Origin: Protea cynaroides
Taxonomy: Eukaryota > Streptophyta > Magnoliopsida > Proteales > Proteaceae
Assembly (NCBI GenBank): GCA_028583415.1
Contig: CM053267.1
Span: forward strand, 46,169,390-46,233,389
DNA: 64,000 bases
Direction of reading: 5' to 3'
Shown here: positions 1-11,500 of the stretch, one piece after another
How positions within the stretch are numbered: the stretch's first letter is position 1
Layout of the letters: every line of letters starts with the position of its first letter
The notes under the pieces: model-generated
Database searches by the model: none
What the model saw: the letters and a program-made list of their open reading frames with translations, nothing else
Told to the model about the DNA's origin: nothing
Program-made: the position numbers and the translations under genes

Positions 1-175
1 AATGGCTTCTCTATTGTGTTCTATGGTAACTGTATAGATTGATAATGACCTTAATAGAAACCCTAAACACATAATAATCTAACACTGAATACACTCTAGA
101 GTTAGAAATATTTTTCTAACTACTGTAAGGAAACTGACGATTGTCTTCAGATGAGCCAGAATTATTATTCTCAGT

Positions 176-293
176 GAGTTTTACCCCATGCATGCAACTG
201 CAAGTGAGGTTTTTTTATTTTTTTTCATTTCTTGTTGTCAAAAATTGTATATTCCATACATGTAAGTTGTTTCTTTTTACTGTAAAACAAAAA
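176..293 (+). repeat. Copy 1 of a dispersed repeat, also in the coatomer gene intron
   Basis: The stretch beginning GTTTTACCCCATG and ending near ACTGTAAAAC recurs at about 9097-9224 and 10539-10662 inside intron 3 of the coatomer gene. The three copies share order and wording but differ by small indels. I see no coding sense and no termini, so the element class is unknown. Confidence 0.6.
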
Positions 294-506
294 CATGCTG
301 CAAATCTTAAGTTCCCTCAAATGCATCCTTTTTCCAATTCCGTCTTTTATCGAAAAGAAGTCCCCACAACCCCGGCAAAGGACACCCTAAAACCCTACAG
401 GCTACACATAAAATGGTGGGTCCGGCATTCCAACCCCCTTTTTTTTCATGCATTCACCCGTGGCCTGATTATTGAAGGTGTGACTTGACTCTTGAGAGTG
501 AATCAC

Positions 507-646
507 GTCTCCAGTGGTCCAATTGATAATTAACCTTCTTTCTCTTTTCTCTCTTTCATTGAAGTAACATTAATTGACCCACCATGCCTTGTCTTTTTAA
601 ATCACTATTATTATTTTGTATTTGTAGAGGTTGATCGAGTGTATAT
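507..646 (+). repeat. Upstream copy of a 140-bp direct repeat before the SABATH pseudogene
   Basis: This segment, from GTCTCCAGTGGTCC to GATCGAGTGTATAT, is repeated nearly unchanged at 1096-1233. The second copy ends about 60 bp before the pseudogene ATG. The repeat therefore probably covers the former core promoter and leader. The 450 bp between the copies shows nothing recognisable. Confidence 0.8.
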
Positions 647-1095
647 TGTAAGAATTTTTAGATCCTCTTTAGATTTTTCTCATGGGATTTTTCATGAACC
701 TTAACGAACACACCACACAGATTACTAGAATACAATAAGTATTGAAAAGAGATGATTAAACACATACCTCTTGCGGCATTTTCGATCGTTATCTTTGCTT
801 TGAATGCTTGTAATGCTTGGATCAAAGTTTTCCACAGTCTGTCGGGATCCCTTGACCTTCTCTCTGCGTATGGGAATACGAGAAGAAAATAACACTGTGA
901 CTGTGGGGACTCTAACCATTGATATTATTAGTACCATCTCCAATCCTGAACCAGTCCCACAGTAGACTAGGTTGATCCATCTCTAATCATACTTAAACCA
1001 ATCTACCTGTAACTAGACTCCCACTGAAACAACTAACCTTATAATTAATTTATCCCATATAAAATTAACTAGACTTCCACTGAACCACTGATACC

Positions 1096-1233
1096 GTCTC
1101 CAATGGTCCAATTGATAATTAACCTTCTTTCTCTTCTCTCTCTTTCACTGAACTAACAATTGACCCACCATGCCTTGTCTTTTTTAAATCACTATTATTA
1201 TTTTGTACTCGCAGAGGTTGATCGAGTGTATAT
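1096..1233 (+). repeat. Gene-proximal copy of the 140-bp direct repeat
   Basis: Partner of 507-646, differing by a handful of substitutions and small indels. It ends in GTGTATATATC, a possible TATA-like stretch about 65 bp before the ATG at 1296. Whether it still drives transcription cannot be told from sequence. Confidence 0.8.
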
Positions 1234-1515
1234 ATCTACAAGGCCGGAAGCACCCATTCCAACTTGCAAGGTGGAAGAGGGCTCCTTGGAGAAGCAATGG
1301 AAGCCCAAGTTCTCCACATGAATGCAGGAGAAGGAGAAACTAGCTATGCTAATAACTCCAATATTCTCTCTCTCTCAACCCTTTTTCATTCTCATTCACT
1401 TTCTTGACCTCTGATTATTGTTTTATGGCCTTATTTGTTTCGTTAAAAAATATTTCATGTAAATGATATTCTAAATAAATATTATCCTCTATGCAAAAAA
1501 TTTCTACATTTTCAA

Positions 1516-1761
1516 GGATCCAAATCTTCTCCTCCAAGGGGTTCGGGAGGAGAGTCGGCTCCCACCAATCGATGCCTGACACGTGGATGTCGACTGAATC
1601 CGAGTCCTCTATCCGAACCGGTGCATAAACTGACACCCCTTGTTGGCTCACCTTGTCGGCTCGAATGGAGGGCTCGAATCAAGCCGACACCCACATGTCG
1701 GGCATCGGCTAGTAAGAGCCGACTCTCCGCCCAAACCCCTAGGAAGAGAGGATTTGAATCC
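1516..1761. mobile_element. Hairpin (foldback) MITE, copy A
   Basis: The ends are inverted repeats, GGATCCAAATC on the left and GATTTGAATCC on the right, and the two halves are largely complementary around a loop near 1640. The flanking 9-mers CATTTTCAA and CTCTTTCAA match at 7 of 9 positions. Copies E, B, C and D share the ends and core. It sits in intron 1 of the SABATH pseudogene. A wider inverted pair (about 1430 and 1860, TTTGTTTCGTT-type) surrounds it, so it may be nested in a second small element. Confidence 0.75.
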
Positions 1762-3602
1762 CTCTTTCAATGCATTTTTTTCTATTTTAAGGTAAACAAA
1801 CAGTGGAAATTTTTTTATGAGAAAATTTTCCTTTCCCAACATTTTCCATGAAAACAAACGAAGTCTTCAGAAAAAAAGTAAAGGAAATTTTCAAGTGAAA
1901 TGCTACTCTAGATTGATGCTATCTTTTTTCTTCTTCTTCTTCTTCCTTTTTATTTTTTTTTTATTTTTTTAGTTTTTATTTTTTTTGTGGCTTTCACTTG
2001 GAGACAATATGAAGCCTTGATGTTTTAATTTTCATCTTTTTCTGATTTGTCTGAAGATATAAACTTTTTTTTTTTTTTTTCTTTGTTTGGTTCAGAAATT
2101 AGTGATAACCAAGGCAAAGCCAATGGTGGTTGATAGCATTGTAAACTTATACAGCCCCACTTTACCTCAGTGTCTAAGGATAGCAGATTTGGGCTGTTCT
2201 TCGGGCCCAACACCCTTCTCAGATATTATCGATGCTGTTGAAGAGACATGCCGCAGGTTGAATCGCAGGGCTCCTGAATTCCAAATTTTTCTCAATGATC
2301 TCCCGAGCAATGACTTCAACACCATTTTCAAGTTCTTGCCAGCTTTCTATGAAAAACTCAAGAAGGAGAAGGGTGAGGAGTTTGGGCCATGTTTGGTCAC
2401 AGGATTACCAGGTTCTTTTTATGAAAGGCTCTTTCCAAGCAATTCTTTGGACTTCATCCATTCTTCTTACAGTTTACACTGGCTCTCTCAGGTCAGCCCT
2501 TAACTACTTAACTACTGATTAACCAGATTCTAGATCTATTGAAAGTTTGTAATATGATTGGTTCTGTTTGATTGCAAGGGAAATTAAAAGAGAAAAATAA
2601 AGAGAAATTTTCAAACTTAATTAAAAAAATAAGCTTTTGTAATCATTAATGCAGCACATGACAATGTAATTAATTATAAATCATTTCATATTTGGTTATT
2701 AACTTTCACTTTATTTACTATCCAAATCCCTCCAATTTAAAAAGTAAAATAAAAATTGCATCTAAAATGAATCATTACTAAATATAATAATAAATTTAAA
2801 TAGTTTATATAAGCATGTTGGGTAATGATTGTAAATTTATTTATTTATTTATTTATTTTTATCTTTTTATTTTTTAGGTTTGAAAATTTTCACTACTCTT
2901 CCCTTTGATATCTCTTGCAACCAAATATAACATTAAATTTTCAATTTTCCTTTTAACCTCAGAACTCTAGGACCAAGGTATCACCTTTTGATATACAAAT
3001 CCTAACTAATTAGGTTCTCTTCGATATAGTTTATGGTTATGATTATGAATTATTTATTATAAATCATTTATAAAAATAAATTATGAGTCATACATAATAA
3101 CCATTTGATATTACTAGACATAAAAAAGTAATAATAGATTATCACAATAATGATAAACATTTTCTAACCTATTTATAGATTTTAGATTATATAAACTTAT
3201 TTTATATATAAATAAGTATCATAAATCATACCAAATAACTACATATGTCATAATGTATTATATAATCCCTTGATTCTATAATACATACCAAAGAGAGCCT
3301 TATTAACAACAACCTAATTGAAATTTTTGCAAGTAAATTATGGACTATAATCTTTTAAATTGTCACCACTGGGAACTCTAAACACTTTTTTTTCTTATTT
3401 TTAAACGCTATTTGAGTTTAGCATATAAGGAACCCTATACTAAAGAATGTATTCTTTTGGAGATGTGTAGCACTAGTCCCTTCAATGTCAGTAAAACAAG
3501 ATCCCTTCAAGCGTCCAAACTTTGCCCGTCCAAAGTTGGTTTCACTTGTAGGTAGGGAGCGGACCCTACCCCAATGTATTGGGTGTTAGGCGACTCTATG
3601 AC

Positions 3603-3736
3603 GTATTCAAATCCTCTTCTGCGGTCCTGCCGCCTGCCAAGGGTCGGATTTCAGTCGGCCCACCCCCTAATGTATTGGCAGGTGGCTAAACTGAACCCAA
3701 GTCCTTGGATCGTGCCGCAGGAGACGATTTGGATCC
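3603..3736. mobile_element. Hairpin MITE, copy E (short form)
   Basis: Begins GTATTCAAATCC and ends GACGATTTGGATCC. It is flanked on both sides by the identical 9-mer CTCTATGAC (3594-3602 and 3737-3745), a clean target-site duplication. At 134 bp it is about half the length of the other copies but shares their termini. It lies in the remains of a SABATH intron. Confidence 0.8.
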
Positions 3737-4222
3737 CTCTATGACTTGGTTACACAGGTAGGGTTTTTTTTTTTTTTTTTTCATGTACACTTTGATATAT
3801 AGGAGATTAAATCCATAAACATCACGAATTAATTGCTACCATTTTCACTTTGATAGGGACTCATTGAAGCAAAAAGGTAGATTCATTCAACTTGAACATA
3901 TATTACCCTTGTGCTGAGGAAATAGAGGCCATTATTAAAGCACAAGGATCATTTAATCTAGAAAAGCTTGATACTTTGATGTTGATTGGGAAGAAGCTAT
4001 TGGTGATGAAGAAAACAATGACTTAATGCTCAAAAAATTCAGAAGCAGTCAAAAATATTTACAAGGTCTATAAGAGCAGTTATTGAACCTTTACTTGTTC
4101 ACCATTTTGGAGAATCAATAATTGATAAATTGTTCCATAGGTATGAAGATCATGTTTTTGAGTTCATCTTAAATGAAAAAGGATTTTACTTTAATCTTGT
4201 CATGTCCAAGAAAAGGAAGTGA

Positions 4223-5572
4223 TGGGTTCACGTACAAAAAGAATGCCGGCCATGAAATAGCAGATTGGGACTACCTACAAGTATTTTGTTTGGATTGGTG
4301 CATATTGCTCATAGGAAGGCATAATATGTCCCTTTTTTTTTTTTTTTTTGTAGAGATTTTGTTTGGTTTGATTTTTTTCTTAATTATTGAAATGTGATCT
4401 CAATTTTGGCTTCTAATTAGGGTCTTCGTTTTGCCAAATAAATTTTAAAAATAAAAAAAAAATTAAAAAAAAGGACAAGCCCGTTATTTGAAGAGGACAA
4501 TGTCAATAGTTGAGAATGACAACGTTATGTTTAAGAGGGCGAGCCAGCCTTGGCATAACAATAAGATTGCCCCCTTGTGATCTGATGATCATGGGTTAAT
4601 TTGAATCTAAGTTGAAAACATTCTTTTTGCAAAAGATGAGAGAGAGAGAGAGGGGGGTGGGGGGGGTCAAAGCTATGTACATAAGCCCCTCCCTTGATCC
4701 CACAGTGGCGGAAGCCTCATGCATTAGGTAATCACTAATGTTAGTAATGGCATAGGAACTGAACAAATATATTAATCCTGTGCCATTTTGCTCGCAAAAT
4801 CGGAATGCATTCATCCTTGGAAGGGCAATAATGGATGGATTTTTGCTAATCTAGACATGGAAAAAACCTATCTATTATGGGTTAAGAAAAATCCTTCAAA
4901 AACTGAGCTTCCAAGCCAAATGAAGTCAGTCAATAATGGAATGTACCACTACACAACATCATCTATATATATATATCATCCCCTCTATGACCATTATTAG
5001 ACAAGGCAGTCATCAATCTTTTTAGTTCCTCATATAATGCGTGCAAGACCCTTGTCAAGAACTCAAGATTGCTTTGGACCTCTGCATCTAATGGAAAATT
5101 GGATCTAAGTGCAAACATATTGCTCCAGGCACTTTCTTTACTTTGTGGAAAGTGGTGGGATGTTTTGAATTTTAATAAATATGTAGTTAGGAATGTGTAA
5201 GTCAAAAACCTCCAAGGGAATGTTGGGTAATAAAAAAATTGGTCAAGGGAAAATCTGTAATTTTCTCAAAAATAACCATTGTTCCTTAAATATGATTTTT
5301 AGAGCGAAATTCGCATAAGTCAAAAATGGCCAAGGTAGTATTGCATAATAAACGAATTAATAAGGGAGGTCTGAGTAATTTTTTCTAAATAAAAAATAAA
5401 AATAAGAAGAAAGAGTTCGTTTTCTTATAGCTTATGGGGAAGCTTTAGAAATTCTACATAAAATTTCTCATTTTCGCGTTACTTTCTCCCTCCCTCCGTT
5501 TCTGTTGCCCAGTTGTTAGCTTCTCTGAGAGAGCAGATCTAACGCACAAGTCACATCATACGAGCAGCAGCC
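4223..5572. other. Spacer before the coatomer gene, with a coding-like scrap
   Basis: There is no intact gene. On the minus strand 4963-5205 is open and reads like protein (SAWSNMFALRSNFPLDAEV, then LHALYEELKRL), but I do not recognise the family and see no splice context. The last 90 bp, pyrimidine-rich with CTCCCTCC runs, probably hold the coatomer promoter and 5' leader. I see no clear TATA box. Confidence 0.5.
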
Positions 5573-8500
5573 ATGGCGTCTCCGGACCATCTGTTCAGCC
5601 TTCGCAACAACTTCTATTTGGGAGCTTATCAGGCCGCCATTAATAACAGCGACGTACCCAATCTCTCTCCAGAAGATGCCATCGAGAGAGATTGCCTTGT
5701 TTATAGATCTTATATTGCCCTCGGAAGCTATCAGGTTCTTCCCTCTCTTCACTTCTCACTTCATTCTATTGACCTAAGAACCGACTTTTTTGTCGTCCCC
5801 TCCCCCGCTTTCTTCTTCTTCTTCTTTTTAATTTTTCTTTCTCGTTCATGTTTGCAGCTTGTGGTCAATGAAATCGATTCTTCGGCTGCTACGCCTCTCC
5901 AGGCTGTTAAATTGCTTGCCCTTTATCTCTCTGGTCCAGAAAATAAGGTTGGTTTTTGTTTCTCCCGAACCTTTTGTTGTTTAAGATCTTGGGCTTACGT
6001 TTATTCTATTCTAAACTGGTATTACCTGAATTTTAACTCCATAATAATTTATCAAACCTTCAAAGATCTGCCACGCTCCTTTTGCTAATGAATATTGAAG
6101 TTTTCCTTTTCTGTGAGATTCTTTTACCCTTTTCTTTAAGATTTGATAAATTTTTAATCTAGAACTTGTGGTTCAATTTGATTGCCATCTCCTTTTCATA
6201 TTGTGAGATATGTAAGTCGGGTACTGAGATTGGGTTACGTTGTATTAAGATGTGATGAAGAATTTTGGTTTTGTAATTGTACAGGAATCTTCAATTTCGA
6301 GTCTCCAAGAGTGGTTAGGGGATTCAGCCATTGGAAGCAACCCTGTTTTACGGCTGATTGCAGGGATCATTTACATGCATGAGCAGGATTACAATGAAGC
6401 TCTGAAGCTTACCCATGATGGTGGAACTATGGAATTGTTAGTCCTTATATTGCCTTTAACTTTTGAATTTCTGATAGTATATATAATTTTCACGCATAAA
6501 CATCATACATTGTTTGATAATGACCGGTAGGTTCACTTATGTGGAACGAGCTCCTCGGTAGAGCCTGTAGCACCCATAAGTGCTACAGGCCACCTGTTGG
6601 ATGGGGCGCCATGTGGACGTCCCTGCTTCCAATGCTCAAAAAACTAAATTTGCAATATTACATTTTAGCTTACCCATGCTGGTGGAACTATGGAATTGTT
6701 AGTCCTTATATTGCCTTTAACTTTTGAATTTCTGATAGTATATATAATTTTCACGCATAAACATCATACATTGTTTGATAATGACCGGTAGGTTCACTTA
6801 TGTGGAACGAGCTCCTCGGTAGAGCCTGTAGCACCCATAAGTGCTACAGGCCACCTGTTGGATGGGGCGCCATGTGGGCGCCCTGCTTCCAATGCTCAAA
6901 AACTAAATTTGCAATATTACATTTTAGCTTACCCATGCTGGTGGAACTATGGAATTGTTAGTCCTTATATTGCCTTTAACTTTTGAATTTCTGATAGTAT
7001 ATATAATTTTCACGCATAAACATCATACATTGTTTGATAATGACCAGTAGGTTCAGTTATGAGGAGGCCACTTGTTAGATGGGGCGCCATGTGGACGTCC
7101 CTGCATCCAATGCTCAAAAAACAAAATTTGCAATATTGCATTATAGGAGAAGAAGTAGCAGAGCAATGGAACCAATCAGACAAATTGATTTCCATTTGCA
7201 TCCTGCAGATATCAAAAACGAGAAATCCCTCTTCTTCATTCTCGTATTTCCCCTACAATCGAAGATAGGCTATTGTGCACTATACTTGGGGCTGACTCCA
7301 AATCTAATGTTCGGAAGAAAAAGATGAAAGCCCCTGGATGGGAATATTACATACCCATGAACAACTTTGAAAGTGACCAAATGCTATGGACAAACACTGT
7401 AATAAAAATCACCGAAACCAAATGTTGGGGCTGTTTCATTAAAAATAATAATAATAATAGAGGAGCATTGCTTTGGAAGGGTCAAAATTACAGAAAGGGG
7501 ACTGAGGATACATCTGAAGGAAGTTAGCAGACCTAGAGCTAGGGCCTTTTCTTGTTAAATGGGCGAGGGATTTGATCTCATCTAGTGATAATCCCACTGA
7601 GCCCTTGACTTCGCTCTTCTAGCAGCGAATTCATTATTCGATCTGAAATTTTGAGGATATGATCCTCTTTGTAGTTCGTCCCAAATACCATTAACAAGGA
7701 TGCAAAAATCAAGTATAAAATTAAGGAAAAACCGCTTAAAATGAAGCCTGGTGGAACTATGAGGGCGAAAAACCACTTTATGAATTTGTTCCAAACAAAA
7801 CATTGGAGCAACAATAGCATCAGAAAACTTGAAGCTTTCTAATAAAAACCCCTTCAAATTGATTTTAAACAAATACCCTAATCAATTCAATTCTAAACTC
7901 AAAATCGATAAACTGTGAAGGTGAGAGAGAAACCTTTGGTTTTCGTTACTGCTGCAATGTGCGAGAAAGGAAGGTGTTCATTTTTTGCTGTGAGAGAGGA
8001 GAACTTCAAGGATTGTTGTGGTGAGTGAGAGTTAGTAGGTATGCTGATCTGAAAACCCTAGCCTCTTGCAGGTTTTTGTTTTCCAATGATGCTCCTGCTT
8101 TCGATTTCGAAGGGGAAATGGGAGAACAAAGAAGAGGGATTTATTTTTTATTTCTGCAGGATGCAAATGGAAATCGATTTGTTTGATTGTTTCCATTGCT
8201 CTGCTACTTCTCCAATAATGCAATATTGTAAATTTTGTTTGTTGAGCGTTGGATGCAGGGACGTCCACATGGCGCCCATCCAACAGGTGCTATAAGCCTT
8301 GTAGCACTAATGAGCATGGTTCAAAATCTCGGCGAGATTTCGAACTTCTCGAACAGAATCTCGAACTTCTCGAACAGGTCGAGACGAGATCTCACACGAG
8401 ACGAGATTTTGAGATTCTCGTCCAGTTCTCGTCTGCTTTCAACATTTTCGATCAGTTCTCAACTGTTCTCAACATAATGTATAAATTATGATTGTATAGT

Positions 8501-11500
8501 CTACTTGACTACTTCGGGTTTTTGGACTATGACAATTAACTAATTAAGTGTTATTATGCTTATTCTTCTCTTAAAATATAATTTTACTAGCTCATTTGGT
8601 CTTCTTAGATCTTTTATTAGTGTAACATTATGTAGAATAGCCAATATTACCCTAGGTTTACATCTGAACTTCAAACCGACACTGTCAAACATGGATGTAA
8701 ACCCAAATAACCACCATGTGTGATTATTTTTATAATTTTGTGGTTTAAATGTGTTTACATATTTTAAATTATAGTTTCCCTGGAGTATCAAGCCTTAAAA
8801 TGGTCATTTTAGGGTTGAAACACACATTTGAAACCTTTGCGGCTTTTGCGCAGTGTTTCACCGAGATCTCGATCAGAAATCTCAGTTTTCCTAAGGGTCT
8901 TGATACCCTCGAGTTTCGAGATTTTGAACATTGCTTATGAGTGCTTCAAAGGAGCCCGGTCCGGTTCTAATATGCTGCAAAGCAGCACCATTCGTGAACA
9001 TTGAAAAAAAAAACAACTTTTTCTTCGTAGGTGTATATCAATCCTCAAACCTTGTTGTTATCATGTACCCCAACCTTATATTTTTCCAAATTCATCTCTA
9101 ACCCTAGTTTTACCCCATATTATAATGCACATGAGGGTTTTAATTCTTTTGCAGTTCCTGTTGCAAAAAAATTTATATTCCTAATTAGTAATTTCTTTCT
9201 TTTTGCTGTAATACTAGACCCAAGGCTTGAGATTTCAACTAGATGGGTCATTTCTATTAAAATCAAAATATTTCGTTAAATAGTCGAAAGTTTGAAAATT
9301 TTGGGAAATAAGGGGAAATACTATGATTTTGCAATGGAACTATGTTGAATGTTTATTTAAGCATAAATACTCATTTATCAATGATTAAAAAAAAACCCAA
9401 AGTGGTAATTTGGCACCTTGTTTTACTAGTGTGTGGTGTAGGTGTTGTGTCCTTTCACCTATATAAGTTATTGTGCAAATAATTAAAATATTGACATTAA
9501 GCAAGTTATTCATACTAATGTCCATGCTCCTGATGTGGCTGACGTATAATTTATATAGGGCTGCTAATAAAGGCAGTTCAAATTAATTTTCTTGGAAAAA
9601 TGGGTTTCAAGAATATTGGGGTTATAAGATTGAAGCAAAGATGTATCAGTCTTGCAAAACTCAATCAAACTTTCATAGTATGATGGGTTTCAAGAAGGTT
9701 GGTTGTCCTGTTGCAACAAACTATGACATCGGCCATCCTTCCATCGTTGAAGAATGTCGAAGAGTACACCTTAAACGTAAGGAAGAGTTAAAAAGGTTAG
9801 GGTTTAAAATAGATATTTTTATTTTATAAATGATAGAAGTAAGTTTTAAATTTTTTATATAACTCCCCAAAAAAGTTTACATCTTATGTAACTCCCCCAT
9901 GTGCACGCCTAGGCAACCAAGGCACCTGGCCACCGCTGTCGGTCGCCTTGTCGCCACGGCAACTATGTTCCAAACTAATTGCCTCTTTGAAATCTTGTCA
10001 TGAGAGACTAAATAAATTTAGAAGAGGTTTGAATCTGCAAAGATTTATAAGTTCTTGAATAAATTTGAATTGTCAAGCAGTTTCGACTCATTTCCCTAAG
10101 TACGACAATTTCAACTCATTTTGACTTGAAGTTTGGTATTTTATATGAAGGAATGTAACATGTTGATTATTTCAACCAAAATTTTGACATTTCGATCATT
10201 TTGTTTCGCTCAGTTTGATGAAATATTGTATTCTTTGTATTTATAATGTGCTTTCATTTCAAGGTTTAGAGAAACCGAAAATTTGCCAAATTTTGATCAA
10301 AATTTCGAACATTGACTATGTCTTCCCCTTGCATAGTGTGATACATTCAAACCATTTTTTAATTATAATTAGCAAAGTACATTATTTGATATTGACCAGT
10401 GGGTTTGCTAACATGCTGCAAACCAGCACCATTCTTTAAACAGTTAAATGAATTTTGCTTCAGGTGTAAATCAATCCCCCATCCTTTCTGTCATCAGTTC
10501 CCATAGATATCTCGCGTTAATATTTGGCCAAATTCATCTCACCCTAGTTTTACCCCATGTTAATGGAAGTGAGTATTTTTTTTTTTAATTCTTTTTCACT
10601 TGTTGCCAAAAATTGTATATTCCTTGTAAGTTATTTCTTTATTTTTGCTGTAAAACTAGGTCTGTCCTTTGTTTAGTGTGATGGAACCATTGGGGAGAAT
10701 TTCTAGTTATCGCTTTTCTGACCTAGCGACCCCTGTCCTTCTCCTGTCTTTCTAAAGACGCAGAATCGTGGGACATCAAAAGTGGGAAGTTTCTTGTTGT
10801 GTTCCAAACCTCACTCTCGTATAGGTGAACTTGGTTCGTTCAATTCTTAGGGAGCGAAGAAAACCCCTAACCTGCAAACGGAGGCAGCGAAGCCAGCGAA
10901 GAAAGCCGACCAAACTCGATTCTCTTCTTTGGTAATTCAAATGTGATGTGGAGTTGAAATTGATAAGTGGAAAGATTAGAATAGATGGAATCTGAAAAGG
11001 ACGCATTTGAGGGGACTTATGATTAGTAGCATGGTTCAAAATTTCAGTTGCGAAACCAAAATATACCGGCAAAATCTGGTATGTTTCAATAGAATTTTTT
11101 CGACCGGCCATTGCTGTGGTCAAATGGTTATATTTAGGGTCAAAACTTTATGGAAACCTTAATTAAGTCTCTATAAACATATGTAAACCTTTAGATTGCA
11201 AGAAAACTCACACAAAATGGTAGTTGGGCTTTGGACCCTAGGTTGACAGTGTACGCCAAACCTTGTTGTATACCTTATGTAACATAGCGTATTCTACACA
11301 TGGTTTAGTACTAGAAGGCAGAAAATGCAATTAAAACAATTTAAATATGTACTAGGAATGAAAAAACATAATATTGGATAAGTATCAATGACATAACATT
11401 GTACGTGTAGATGTAATAATACATAATGACAACTAACAAATGACAAACACTCACATAAATACAATGAAATTGGTGGTACATGAGTAGATGCTACAAAATG

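Larger units (their letters stand above)
1296..4222 (+). pseudogene. SABATH-family carboxyl methyltransferase pseudogene
   Basis: SABATH enzymes use S-adenosylmethionine to methylate carboxyl groups (salicylate, benzoate, jasmonate and relatives) in the cytosol. Exon 1 remains at 1296-about 1361 (MEAQVLHMNAGEGETSYANN). Exon 2 is intact at 2096-2491, 132 codons bounded by CAG and GTCAGC; it carries the SAM-binding LGCSSGPT, the FLNDLPSNDFN motif, and ends at the family's usual SYSLHWLSQ intron site. The last exon survives at 3857-4222, from GLIEA to LVMSKKRK-stop. It is broken: no GT donor follows exon 1, which runs into CT-rich DNA and a stop; the middle exon (substrate pocket part) is not found between 2492 and 3856; and the last exon needs at least three frame changes (near 3870, 3980 and 4025-4075). 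Two hairpin elements lie in its introns. Family sure; substrate unknown. Confidence 0.9.

Noticed and set aside
141..488. 115-codon plus-strand frame at the window start
   Set aside because: Runs through the dispersed repeat at 176-293 and is Phe/Lys-rich; chance frame.
10776..11123. 115-codon minus-strand frame in the coatomer intron
   Set aside because: Overlaps a hAT-like terminus and shows no recognisable protein; chance frame.
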